Shown: piece by piece, positions 1-8,330 of the stretch
Position numbering within the stretch: position 1 is the first letter of the stretch
Layout of the letters: each line of letters starts with the position of its first letter
DNA from: Oscillospiraceae bacterium
GTDB taxonomy: Bacteria; Bacillota_A; Clostridia; Oscillospirales; WRJC01
DNA length: 42,210 nt
Direction: 5' to 3'
NCBI GenBank assembly: GCA_009785015.1
Contig: WQXD01000002.1
Span: 1-42,210, forward strand
Position numbers and translations under genes: made by a program
Notes under the pieces: generated by a model
What the model was told of the DNA's origin: nothing
Database searches by the model: none
What the model saw: only the letters and a program-made list of their open reading frames with translations

Positions 1-2
1 AT

Positions 3-2048
3 ATTTATTTGCTGATGGAGGGCTGCGACCATGTCGAAGCCGAACCGAGGCTCCCCGGACTGCTCAAAAGCCTCGGGGAAAAATATGAAAACGTGAAGAT
101 ACATATCGCCTCATTTGAACAGTACATGGAAGCCGTGCGCGCCGCCGGCTTAAAATTGGAGACGCTGAAGGGGCCGCTGTACAACACCGGGCACAAAGGC
201 CTTCACAACGTGGTGCTCAAAAATGTGCTGTCCTCAATGGTCCAAAACAAGCAGGACAACGACAAATGCGAGACGAAACTCTCGCGTTTGGTCGAACCTA
301 TGGATGCGGCGCTTGATTTTATAGCGAAAAACGGGGATTTGCCCCAAAACGAAAACGAGATTTCGGGCAGGGAGGATTTTATAGCGCAAGCCTGGACATA
401 TCTGTTGAAAAATCACCCGCACGATTCCATATGCGGCTGCTCCATTCCGGACGTCCACGCGGACTGCGAATACAGATTCCGCCAGGCTTCGCAAATATCG
501 GATACGCTGAGCAAAAACATGAAGGAACTTCTGGCAAGCGCGATAAATACCGAGGGCAAAGGCAAAGACGGCGCGCTGATTCTGCATAACCCGCGCCAGA
601 CGGCGTATAACGGCGTGGCGCTGATTGAGCTCCCCATGCCGCCGGCAAACCACAACAATTTCGTGTTCTACAACCAAAACGGCGAAGAAGTGCACGCGCA
701 GGTGACCGAGCGCTCAAACCGGCATGAAAGCGTGTATAATTCGAGGCAGCTGATCCGGTTCCCGCTTTACCAAGTGCAAAAAGCCGCGCTGGAGGTGTCG
801 ATACCGGCGTGCGGATACGCCGTATTCACTTATGATAATTTGTTGAGCGCCGCCATGGCGCCCGACGATTTCGCGCCCCCGCCGCAGCACGCCCCCCATC
901 ACCGGAGCGCGGGCAGCCTGCGCGCGGGCGCGCGCCGTTTCGACACGGGGAAAATCATAGTGGAAGCCGAAACGGACGGAACGCTGACCGTCCGGGAAAA
1001 AGCGACCGGAAAGATATATAAGGGGCTGATGGCCTTTGAGGACTGCGGCGATATCGGCGACGGCTGGAATTATGTCAAACCGTTCGCCGACAGGGAAATC
1101 GTGTCGGGGGCGGCCCGTTTTTCCGTGGACGCCGACGGTCCGAACGCCGCCGTCATACGGATAGTGACCACGCTCGATATCCCCGCCGATTCCGGGGCCG
1201 AAGGGCGGAGTGAAGCCGTTATATCCACCGAAATCACAAATATAATCACGCTCAAGCGGGGTTCGGGCAAAATAGAAATCCGCTCAAGCCTTGAAAACAA
1301 AGCGGTTTCTCACCGTCTGCGCGTTTTGTTCCCCACTTTCATCGATACCGAAGCCTACTTCACAAAAACGCCATTTAACATGACGAAATGGGATATAAGT
1401 TTCGCCGACTGGGAGAAAAAACAGCGCGAAACCGAGACATTCGTGCGCGCGTCGCAGGGAGTGAACTACATAGGAGACGCCCAAAGCGCGCTCGCGCTTT
1501 ACGCCCGCGGATTGTATGAAACAGCCGTGTCAGACGACCCCTCGCGCACCCTCGCGCTCACGCTTTTCCGTTCTTTCCCGAATTTGGTGGGCGGGGCGCC
1601 GAGCGGCTCGAATCTGGCGCAGGCCAAAATGGAATTTGAATATTGCCTCGATATAGACCATACCCTGACCCCGGCTTCCGCGTGCGTGGAGGGGGAGAGC
1701 TATAAGTTGGATATATACGCCGTCGCCTCGCCCAAACACGGCGGAAACCTGCCCCCCGAGCAATCGCTCATACAACTCGATGAAAAAAAAGGAACAGTAT
1801 CGCTGTCTTCGTTCGCCATCCGCAAAACAGCCGGCAAACCCGGCGAAAAATCCACGGCATACGTTCTGCGGCTCTGCGAGCTGTCGGGCGAAACCGCAGC
1901 CGGTAAAGCGATATTTCCATACAAAATAAAGTCGGCGTATTATGTCGATTTGCGCGGCAATTATATCGGCGACGCGGAGATGGAAGAAAATGCGGTAAAT
2001 TATACAATACGCCCCTACGGCGTATCGAGCATCGCGCTGGAGCTGTGA
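3..2048 (+). CDS. Alpha-mannosidase, GH38 family (5' truncated by window edge)
   Basis: This is the C-terminal part of a glycoside hydrolase family 38 alpha-mannosidase, which releases alpha-linked mannose from glycans or manno-oligosaccharides. The frame is open from the first bases, so the true start lies outside the window. The fragment opens with LMEGCDH, the GH38 counterpart of the LLMNGxDH strand late in the catalytic domain. The family motif NHPHDSICGCS follows near window position 410. The remaining ~530 residues should be the beta-sandwich domains; the C-terminus is RPYGVSSIALEL, typical of the final strand. It ends one base before the stop of the convergent PfkB kinase gene, with no terminator visible between them. 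No signal peptide can be judged because the N-terminus is missing. Family assignment is confident; exact linkage specificity is unknown. Its place beside a glycosidase/sugar-acid operon fits a glycan-use locus. Confidence 0.88.
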   Translation: MYLLMEGCDHVEAEPRLPGLLKSLGEKYENVKIHIASFEQYMEAVRAAGLKLETLKGPLYNTGHKGLHNVVLKNVLSSMVQNKQDNDKCETKLSRLVEPMDAALDFIAKNGDLPQNENEISGREDFIAQAWTYLLKNHPHDSICGCSIPDVHADCEYRFRQASQISDTLSKNMKELLASAINTEGKGKDGALILHNPRQTAYNGVALIELPMPPANHNNFVFYNQNGEEVHAQVTERSNRHESVYNSRQLIRFPLYQVQKAALEVSIPACGYAVFTYDNLLSAAMAPDDFAPPPQHAPHHRSAGSLRAGARRFDTGKIIVEAETDGTLTVREKATGKIYKGLMAFEDCGDIGDGWNYVKPFADREIVSGAARFSVDADGPNAAVIRIVTTLDIPADSGAEGRSEAVISTEITNIITLKRGSGKIEIRSSLENKAVSHRLRVLFPTFIDTEAYFTKTPFNMTKWDISFADWEKKQRETETFVRASQGVNYIGDAQSALALYARGLYETAVSDDPSRTLALTLFRSFPNLVGGAPSGSNLAQAKMEFEYCLDIDHTLTPASACVEGESYKLDIYAVASPKHGGNLPPEQSLIQLDEKKGTVSLSSFAIRKTAGKPGEKSTAYVLRLCELSGETAAGKAIFPYKIKSAYYVDLRGNYIGDAEMEENAVNYTIRPYGVSSIALEL

Positions 2049-2049
2049 T

Positions 2050-3129
2050 CTACCGTTTCACCCTCGCGTTGCCCTCGTAAATGCTCCAGACCATGTCCTC
2101 GTCGGCGGGAGTCGCGTAATCCTCCAGAACCGTAGTCGCCAAAGCCCCGCTGGCCCAGGCGAACTGCGTAGCCTTTTCGGGCGCCATGTTTTTTGATATA
2201 CCGTATAAAAGCCCCCCCGCGAAGCCGTCCCCGCCGCCGATCCGGTCGAGTATCTGTATCCGGCGCGGCTCGACTACGGTCCACACATCGCCGAATAATG
2301 TCACCGCGCCCCACATGTGCTCCTGCACCGATATGACCTGGCGCAGGGTATTGCCGTAAATTTCGGCGTTTGGGAATTTTTGTTTTGTCACGTTTATCAT
2401 TTGTTTGAAACTTTCGATCTGCGAAGCGAGTTCTTTGCCCCCCGTACGGGGCCCCGAAATGCCCAGCGCGAGCTGGAAATCCTCTTCGTTTCCTATCAGG
2501 ATATCGGTCATGCCCGCTATTTCGGTAAAAGCCTCGCGGAGCTCGGTTTCGCGCCCTTTCCAAAACGAGGCCCTGTAATTCAAATCAAAGGAAATGAGCG
2601 TTCCGTATTTTTTCGCAGCGCGCGCAGCCTCGACGCAAAAACGGCCGGTTTCGGGGGACAGCGCCCCGAACAAACCCGACAGGTGCAGTATCTGCGCGCC
2701 CTCAAAGCCGAATATCCGCTCAAAGTCGAAATCCTCGGGGTTTATCGCCCGGCCCACTTCTCCCGCGCGGTCGTTATGCACCCTGGGCCCGCGCGTCCCG
2801 TATCCGCTGTCGGCTATATTGAACTGATGCCGGTATCCCCACGGGCCGCCTTGCGGTATATCCGGGCCCGCGAAGTCTATGTTGCGTTTTCTGAGTTCTG
2901 ATTTTATGAAATGGGATATGGGGCTGTCCTGCACGAAATTCGTGAGTACCAGCCCTTTTTGGCCCAGCGACGAAGAAATATTGACCACGTTTGATTCGGC
3001 GCTTGTGGCCTGCATAAAATAGGTGTTGCTCGTGTGGGTCGGGGCGCCGTTGGGAGGCGTTATCCGCACTCCCATGCTCGTGGGGGCGGCCACCCCGTAT
3101 TTGCAGTTTTCACGCAGTTTTAAATTCAT
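2050..3129 (-). CDS. PfkB-family carbohydrate kinase, 2-keto-3-deoxygluconate kinase-like
   Basis: A 359-residue ribokinase/PfkB-fold sugar kinase. The C-terminal PfkB signature reads DRIGGGDGFAGG (residues ~293-304), with the conserved catalytic Asp in GGGDG. The middle has the typical LSGLFGAL and SFDLNYR strands (DxNxR). Overall layout resembles KdgK-type kinases, which phosphorylate 2-keto-3-deoxygluconate so that an aldolase can split it to pyruvate and glyceraldehyde-3-phosphate. It is the last gene of a four-gene minus-strand operon (GH106-like, LarA-like, HAD, kinase); 29 bp separate it from the HAD gene. The start ATG at 3129 has GGAGG 11 nt upstream. The LarA-family epimerase in the same operon supports a sugar-acid substrate by inference. 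Fructokinase or another PfkB specificity cannot be excluded from sequence alone. Confidence 0.82.
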   Translation of the reverse strand: MNLKLRENCKYGVAAPTSMGVRITPPNGAPTHTSNTYFMQATSAESNVVNISSSLGQKGLVLTNFVQDSPISHFIKSELRKRNIDFAGPDIPQGGPWGYRHQFNIADSGYGTRGPRVHNDRAGEVGRAINPEDFDFERIFGFEGAQILHLSGLFGALSPETGRFCVEAARAAKKYGTLISFDLNYRASFWKGRETELREAFTEIAGMTDILIGNEEDFQLALGISGPRTGGKELASQIESFKQMINVTKQKFPNAEIYGNTLRQVISVQEHMWGAVTLFGDVWTVVEPRRIQILDRIGGGDGFAGGLLYGISKNMAPEKATQFAWASGALATTVLEDYATPADEDMVWSIYEGNARVKR

Positions 3130-3158
3130 GTTTCGTTTTTCCTCCCGTTATAACTTTG

Positions 3159-3974
3159 TCAGAATATAAATTTTTCAATGACCTTCGCCACGCCGTCCTC
3201 GTTGTTGGTGGGGGCGATATATCCGCATACGGCTTTTACCTCGTCGGAGGCGTTGGCCATCGCAGCGCCGAGACCCGCGTATTCGAGCATCGAAATATCG
3301 TTGTCGCTGTCGCCGATTGCTATCATTTCGCTTTTGCCGACGCCGTATATTTCCCCGATTTTTTGAAGCGCCGCGCCTTTTGAGGATTGGACGCCCACAA
3401 ACTCCAAAAAAATCGGCCGCGAAGCGTAACAGTTCACTTCGCCTTTGAAAGCCTCCCCCATTTCGTCCCGGTAAATCTTTATTTTGTCGGCTTCGTCTAT
3501 CCACATCATTTTCGCAATGCCGGATCCGGCGCATTTGACCGGATCTTCCATGATGTCGAATTGGGAACCCGATATGCTCCGGTACTTTTGGCTTTCTTTG
3601 CAGTCGCGGCTCACCCAGAGCTTTTCTTTGTTGTTTTCGATCGTCCACATGATCACGAGGGCGTCTCTTTCTAGTCCGGTTTGATAAATCCGGACGGCGT
3701 ACTTGGGGTCAAGGGAGGAAAAAAACAGCGTTTTATATGACTTACCCATGACCGCCGCCACGCCGTTGAAAATTATGAAGGGCATATCCCTGTCAAACAG
3801 CGCGTTTACGCTTTCCGAAGCCATCATGGGCCTGCCTGTGGCGGTGACAAAAATCACCCCGGCGTCTACAGATTTCACAATGGCGGATTTTACGCGGTCC
3901 GTCAAAACCGATTCGTCGTTGAGCAGCGTGCCGTCCATATCGGCGGCGATCAGTCTGTATTTCGTTTTACTCAA
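3159..3974 (-). CDS. Cof-type HAD-IIB family hydrolase (sugar phosphatase)
   Basis: A 271-residue haloacid dehalogenase-superfamily phosphatase of the Cof/YbiV (IIB cap) type. Motif I is AADMDGTLL near residue 10, with the nucleophilic and acid Asp. Motif II is TATGRP near residue 44. Motif IV is AIGDSDNDISML near residue 220, carrying the Mg2+ ligands. Length is normal for the family. The start codon overlaps the stop region of the upstream LarA-like gene by 4 bp, so translation is probably coupled. Such enzymes remove phosphate from sugar phosphates or related metabolites and often accompany carbohydrate operons. The substrate cannot be read from the sequence. Confidence 0.88.
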   Translation of the reverse strand: MSKTKYRLIAADMDGTLLNDESVLTDRVKSAIVKSVDAGVIFVTATGRPMMASESVNALFDRDMPFIIFNGVAAVMGKSYKTLFFSSLDPKYAVRIYQTGLERDALVIMWTIENNKEKLWVSRDCKESQKYRSISGSQFDIMEDPVKCAGSGIAKMMWIDEADKIKIYRDEMGEAFKGEVNCYASRPIFLEFVGVQSSKGAALQKIGEIYGVGKSEMIAIGDSDNDISMLEYAGLGAAMANASDEVKAVCGYIAPTNNEDGVAKVIEKFIF

Positions 3975-5242
3975 TCAAAAGCCCCTTCCAGCGCCCATAA
4001 CCCCAAAGCGGGATTTTCGACGAAGTATATCTCTTCGCCGCCGGGCGTCATGTTATATCCCTGTTTTAAATTTTTCGGGTCGTATTTTTTCACCGCTTCG
4101 TCAAAATGCATGTAATCGAACCCCGCTCCCTCGATCTCTTTTTCTCCCAGATGGCGCGTCGCATAGGTTATATCAAATCTGCCGTCCGACGAGCCGTGTA
4201 TGAGGTGCGCGGCGACGGAGAGGTTGTTTTGCAGGTCGGTTTCGGTTTCGCAGAGCTTTAATACGTTTTTTCTGCCTATATATCCGTACTTGCGGATAAG
4301 GCGGTCGTTTTCGCCGTCCTCGCCGAACATTTTCAACCCGGGGGCGCATATGACAAGCCGCCCCTTGTCCGCCATGGCCATGCGCGTCCTGTATATCGCT
4401 TTGTTGCCGATCCAGGCGGAACCGAATTCGCGCGCGTCGAGCCACGCGACACAGGTTTTTATCGGATGGGATACATATGTTATATTGTGTTTTTGGCTCA
4501 GTTTTACAGCTTTTTCAAACCCATCGCGCGATTTTCCGATGTAGAGCCCCAAAACATTTACATCCCCGGAATTTTCGGCAGTCACGGTCAGAACATATTC
4601 GAGCGGCAGCCCCGTTAAAAAATTTTGCTGGAAGTAATCGAAAACTTTGCGGACGGGGGAATGGTCCCTTCCCATGACGCGCTCCAAACCATAGAATGCG
4701 CCCAGCATATGGGATTTGCCGATAAAACCGCTGCCGCCGCAGCCCACCGCGATATTTTTTGTGTAGTTGGCCATTCCCGCCACTTCGTGGGGAACCACCT
4801 GCCCGACGGACAGAATCAAATCGTAAGAAGAATCGAGCAGATGATTTGAAACTTCGGCCTCCATGGGCATATCCATGATACCCTCCGAGACTTCGCGTAC
4901 GAAAGAAGCGGGAATCTCGCCGATTTTGGTGATTTTGTTTCTCCAGTCGTGCACCAAAAAACGCTCCTCGGGAATTTGGCCGCCGAAGAAAGCGGTTTTT
5001 TGCTCTCTTGTCATGGGGGCGTGCGTGCCCAAAGCGGGCATTATATCGGCATGCACGCCCGAATTTTCAAATAATTCGAAATAAATCGAGGTGATGAGCC
5101 CCGCCTTGGAGTTAAAGCGCGTTATATCCGGCGGAATAATCAATACTTTTTTTAAATTTTTGTGCCGGATCGATTCGGTCAGGGCTTCCCTTATTTGTTT
5201 TTCCGTAAGCCCGGTGTTTTCGTTTTCTGCCGCTGTATATAT
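3971..5242 (-). CDS. LarA-family nickel-pincer racemase/epimerase (2-hydroxyacid or aldonate type), AUA start proposed
   Basis: Belongs to the LarA (lactate racemase, DUF2088) family, cytoplasmic enzymes that racemise or epimerise alpha-hydroxyacids with a nickel-pincer nucleotide. Visible family features: PPDITRF near the N-terminus, LGTHAPMT (His108 counterpart in L. plantarum LarA), VVPHEVAG (His174 counterpart), YTKN (Lys184, cofactor attachment) and KSHM (His200). These support a functional nickel site. The first canonical in-frame start (TTG, 5143) would cut into the conserved N-terminus. Reading on upstream gives LTEKQIREALTESI and LKKVLIIPPD, which fit the family, back to an in-frame stop at 5261-5263. 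The only plausible initiator after the AAAGGAG is AUA at 5240-5242, giving 423 residues. Relatives include malate racemase and D-gluconate epimerase; with a KDG-kinase-like gene downstream, an aldonate substrate is a reasonable inference. The larBCE cofactor genes are not in the window. Confidence 0.82.
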   Translation of the reverse strand: MYTAAENENTGLTEKQIREALTESIRHKNLKKVLIIPPDITRFNSKAGLITSIYFELFENSGVHADIMPALGTHAPMTREQKTAFFGGQIPEERFLVHDWRNKITKIGEIPASFVREVSEGIMDMPMEAEVSNHLLDSSYDLILSVGQVVPHEVAGMANYTKNIAVGCGGSGFIGKSHMLGAFYGLERVMGRDHSPVRKVFDYFQQNFLTGLPLEYVLTVTAENSGDVNVLGLYIGKSRDGFEKAVKLSQKHNITYVSHPIKTCVAWLDAREFGSAWIGNKAIYRTRMAMADKGRLVICAPGLKMFGEDGENDRLIRKYGYIGRKNVLKLCETETDLQNNLSVAAHLIHGSSDGRFDITYATRHLGEKEIEGAGFDYMHFDEAVKKYDPKNLKQGYNMTPGGEEIYFVENPALGLWALEGAFD

Positions 5243-5258
5243 GTAAATCAGCTCCTTT
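5240..5258 (-). promoter_or_regulatory. Shine-Dalgarno plus apparent AUA start of the LarA-like gene
   Basis: On the minus strand AAAGGAG (5252-5258) is followed by exactly 9 nt and then ATA TAT ACA. No ATG, GTG or TTG occurs in frame between the upstream stop (5261-5263) and the TTG at 5143, which is about 110 nt from this ribosome binding site. The 33 residues gained fit the family N-terminus. The same arrangement occurs before the GH106-like gene. Confidence 0.6.
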
Positions 5259-5271
5259 CTTTAAGTGTGTG

Positions 5272-8184
5272 TCAGCTGAAAATGATTTTTACGCTGCTGC
5301 CCGCGCCGAAGCGCACGATGTTGTAGTATTTGGTCCACGAGCCTTCGTCCGCGCCGAAACTGTGCTGCCCCACCGCGATCTGCTCGCCTGTTTTGTTGTG
5401 GTGGGGGCCGAGCAGGTTTCTGAGGCTGCCCGTGAGCTCGAGTCCGATTGTATTATTTTGATTTGGGATCAGGTATTCGCCGATATCGGCTTCAAAAGGT
5501 TCCCAGCACAGATTTTTTACATATGTCCCGTTTACATAAACCTTGACGATCGTCGCATCGGGGTGATCCAGGCTCAAAACCGCTTGGTTCGCCCCGCCGA
5601 AATAGAATTCGCGTTCCAAATGTACGGTCCCGGCGAAGAAGGGCATGCCGTCTTTTGTCAAATCGTTGATATCGGCCCGGTCTTTCGCTTTTTTTATTTT
5701 ATACCTGCAGTCCGCGAATACCGAATTCAAATTGCTTTTTGTATATTTTCCCCCTTTTTCCTCCACCGAAAAATCGCCGAGCAGGTATATCGCCTCGAGC
5801 TCCGTCTCAAATGTGACCCGGTTGGATTCGGCTTCATGCACCGTGTGGTCGTTTTTTATCCTGTACACGGCTTCCGAGAGATAAAAATATCTTGTCAGCG
5901 AAATTTTATTCTCGCCTTTTTTGATATATTTTTCTATGGCGATTTTTTTGAAGCTTTTGTCGTAATGCCAGCTTGACGCGCCGATATCTTTTGTGTCCAA
6001 CGCGTGTCCGTTGATTTTTACGGCATTTTTCTCGGGTTCCTCAATCAGGAGAAAACAAGTATCGGGAATTTCCTCGGCCTCGAAGCCAAATTCCATCGTC
6101 ACCTCCCTGTTTGTTTTTTCGCTCAGCAATTTTTTTTGCAGTTTTAAGACAAATATCTCGTCCTCGAAATTCACCCCGTCGAAACTGTATCTGCACATAT
6201 CCAAAACAAGCGCGTTCGGCGTTGCGGTTTTTATCCGCCATTCGCCGTTTTGCTCTTCGGCTTCGGTGCCCGTGATTTTTTTTGGGATGGTTGATTGTTC
6301 GTCTGTTTCAAACAAAAGCAGCGACTCCGTGGGGCGCAGGGTATATCCGGTATTGTCGAAATCTTCAAATTCGCAGCTTTCCAAATTCAGTTTTTTGAAG
6401 TTTTTGCCGCTTTCGGCGAGGATATCGACGGTATAGCCGTTTGTGTTGTCGGTGTTGACGATATAGTGGCAGAGCCGGTTTTCATATATTTGGCTCCTCG
6501 AATATATTTTTTTGGTTTGCGCGGGCTCTTTATTTATTATGCCCAGCGGGAGCCGGACATATTTTTTCAGCCCTTCGGCCAAACTTTGGACATTGTCGAA
6601 TCTTATCGCGTATTTTTTGAGCCCGTTTAATCCGTCTGCGAGTTCATGGTCATTTCTGCCGTCGATAAGCTGCGGGAATTCGCCCGCGGCTAATATCGCG
6701 CCCCCGCTTTCGGAGAACTGCAGAAGCAGGCTTAAAGTGTTTGAGTCGATGTTGTTCGTGGAGGGGATTATGACGGCGCTGTAAGAGAAATTGCCAACTG
6801 TGAATTTTTTTCGTTCGATTTTCGCGTGGCGTTTCAGTATGGCGTCGTCGCCGTAATGGTAATCGCAGTTGAGTCCGAGAAGCCCCGAGGACAGCTCGTT
6901 GAAATCTTTTTCGAATTTGGACAAGGAAGCGGCAGAACCGTCGTACAAAGTCCAGGCGCCCGACAGCGGGTGCAGCAGCAGTATATCGATCAGCGGCCGG
7001 GATTCGGAGAGCACAAGGCTCAGGCGCGCGAAGTAATCGTTGAACAGCCTGAAATCGCCCCACCAGGGCTGCTGATAAAAGAGCGAAGCGGGGTATTCGC
7101 GTTTTCTCGAACCCAGAAGCGAGTACAGGCCGAGGTGCTGCAGCATGTAATTGACCCCCAGAACATAATGCCACTCGCCTATCCATTTCATGTCGTCAAA
7201 ACCGATGTTCCAGCCCGCGCAGCCGTACATTTCGGACAGCGTTCTTTTTTTGCCGAGCTGCTCGCTCACTGAGGACAGCTGCTTGACGGCCATATCCGAA
7301 ACGCCCACCCTGCAAAGCCAATCCATTCCGGGCATGTCGAACCATTCGTAAAACTGCATGGTTCCGCCCGAACACTGCATCTGGCCCCAAAAAACCTCTT
7401 CCAGGGTGGTGTGCCCTGTGAAGATTATATTGTGCCGCCGGCACCATTCGCCGATTTTTTTGGCGTACGAAATCTCAAAAAGCTCCGACACCAATTTCCA
7501 GAAATCGAACCTGACTTTTTCGCAGCCTGCGACGTCATGGAATATGGCGTGCAGGTTTTTTGTCAGATCATATCCGCAGCGTTTTGAAAATTCGCCGGGG
7601 ATCGTATTCGACCAGGGCACCGCATAGCGGGCGAGCTGGGGCTCGTCGGAAAAAATCCCGTATAATTCGCCGGGAAATTCGCCGTAATAGCTCTCATAGC
7701 CCGCTTGTATAAACGCCTCGACGGTTTCGGGGTTCATGTTGTCCACATAATGCCTGTCGGATTTATAGCTCACTTTTACTTTTTTGTCGCCGAGCGCATA
7801 GACGCCCAAAAGATTTTCGGAAGGGTCTGCGCCGTTTTCGTCAAAGGGCTCGCATACGAGCCATTTCACGTGATGATCTTCGCCCAGAGCGGTGACTTTG
7901 CCGCCGCCGAATCCGCTCGGCCAGCCGTCCTCGTCGTCCATGATGGTGCTCATGCCGTATTTTTTGCCCGTGTCGATTATGGCCCTGACCGAATCCAGCC
8001 ACTTTTCTCCCATATACGGCACAAGGCGCCCGCCCCTCGAATGCGCCACATATCCGCCGAGCCCCGCCTTGTGCATTTCTTCTACCTGCCAGGCCGATTC
8101 TTCGGGCGATATGTCGGAAAGCCAACCCCAGTAGTTTGCGGGGCAAAATTCAACCGGGGGATTTTTGAGTTTTTTCGTATCTAT
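5272..8184 (-). CDS. Large glycoside hydrolase, GH106 (alpha-L-rhamnosidase)-like, AUA start proposed
   Basis: A ~970-residue protein resembling GH106 and related large glycosidases. The N-terminal TIM-barrel region has AGLGGYVAHSRGG and the strong family block MDDEDGWPSGFGGG, then LYGIFSDEPQLA and a tryptophan-rich WIGEWHYVLGVNYML segment. The C-terminal ~150 residues (VKVYVNGTYV, GEYLIPNQNNTIGLEL) look like a galactose-binding-like jelly roll. The first ATG (8076) would remove PPVEFCPANYWGWLSD, the counterpart of the conserved PPxxFRPxPFWSWN opening of the family. That segment is in frame, and the only start after the AAAGGAG at 8194-8200 is AUA at 8182-8184. No signal peptide is seen, so the enzyme is probably cytoplasmic and acts on imported oligosaccharides. 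It is the first gene of the sugar-acid operon. Rhamnosidase activity is a family-level guess. Confidence 0.78.
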   Translation of the reverse strand: MDTKKLKNPPVEFCPANYWGWLSDISPEESAWQVEEMHKAGLGGYVAHSRGGRLVPYMGEKWLDSVRAIIDTGKKYGMSTIMDDEDGWPSGFGGGKVTALGEDHHVKWLVCEPFDENGADPSENLLGVYALGDKKVKVSYKSDRHYVDNMNPETVEAFIQAGYESYYGEFPGELYGIFSDEPQLARYAVPWSNTIPGEFSKRCGYDLTKNLHAIFHDVAGCEKVRFDFWKLVSELFEISYAKKIGEWCRRHNIIFTGHTTLEEVFWGQMQCSGGTMQFYEWFDMPGMDWLCRVGVSDMAVKQLSSVSEQLGKKRTLSEMYGCAGWNIGFDDMKWIGEWHYVLGVNYMLQHLGLYSLLGSRKREYPASLFYQQPWWGDFRLFNDYFARLSLVLSESRPLIDILLLHPLSGAWTLYDGSAASLSKFEKDFNELSSGLLGLNCDYHYGDDAILKRHAKIERKKFTVGNFSYSAVIIPSTNNIDSNTLSLLLQFSESGGAILAAGEFPQLIDGRNDHELADGLNGLKKYAIRFDNVQSLAEGLKKYVRLPLGIINKEPAQTKKIYSRSQIYENRLCHYIVNTDNTNGYTVDILAESGKNFKKLNLESCEFEDFDNTGYTLRPTESLLLFETDEQSTIPKKITGTEAEEQNGEWRIKTATPNALVLDMCRYSFDGVNFEDEIFVLKLQKKLLSEKTNREVTMEFGFEAEEIPDTCFLLIEEPEKNAVKINGHALDTKDIGASSWHYDKSFKKIAIEKYIKKGENKISLTRYFYLSEAVYRIKNDHTVHEAESNRVTFETELEAIYLLGDFSVEEKGGKYTKSNLNSVFADCRYKIKKAKDRADINDLTKDGMPFFAGTVHLEREFYFGGANQAVLSLDHPDATIVKVYVNGTYVKNLCWEPFEADIGEYLIPNQNNTIGLELTGSLRNLLGPHHNKTGEQIAVGQHSFGADEGSWTKYYNIVRFGAGSSVKIIFS

Positions 8185-8200
8185 GATTACCCACTCCTTT
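8182..8200 (-). promoter_or_regulatory. Shine-Dalgarno plus apparent AUA start of the GH106-like gene
   Basis: On the minus strand AAAGGAG (8194-8200) is followed by 9 nt (TGGGTAATC) and ATA GAT ACG AAA AAA. The in-frame stop lies at 8215-8217, and no ATG, GTG or TTG occurs in frame before 8076. The encoded extension carries conserved family sequence, so the start must be upstream of 8076. Confidence 0.62.
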
Positions 8201-8228
8201 TTATTTAAATTATTTTATTTTTTCATTC

Positions 8229-8256
8229 ATTATTATTTTACAAGATGTACTATCAA
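8229..8256 (-). promoter_or_regulatory. Promoter of the minus-strand glycosidase/sugar-acid operon
   Basis: TTGATA (8251-8256) and AATAAT (8229-8234) on the minus strand are 16 bp apart. They lie about 30 bp upstream of the Shine-Dalgarno of the GH106-like gene. The match to sigma-A consensus is good but not perfect. Confidence 0.5.
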
Positions 8257-8271
8257 CGTTTAATTTTTTCA

Positions 8272-8280
8272 TGGTATAAT
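8272..8280 (+). promoter_or_regulatory. Extended -10 promoter for the membrane protein at 8331
   Basis: TGGTATAAT is a perfect -10 with the extended TGn element. No convincing -35 is seen 16-18 bp upstream. It is divergent from the operon promoter at 8229-8256, and the gap to the ATG at 8331 is 50 bp. Confidence 0.5.
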
Positions 8281-8330
8281 CAGGTACAGTTGTTTTAAAT
8301 TGGGATTGCATAGCGGGGGGTTTTTGGGTT

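Noticed and set aside
2317..2901. Long plus-strand open frame opposite the PfkB kinase gene
   Set aside because: The minus-strand frame encodes a clear PfkB kinase with DxNxR and GGGDG motifs; the plus-strand translation is Arg/Pro-rich with no recognisable domain.
3971..5143. LarA-like gene starting at the TTG at 5143
   Set aside because: This start has no ribosome binding site and removes the conserved helix and LKKV strand before IIPPDITRF; the upstream AAAGGAG with AUA explains both.
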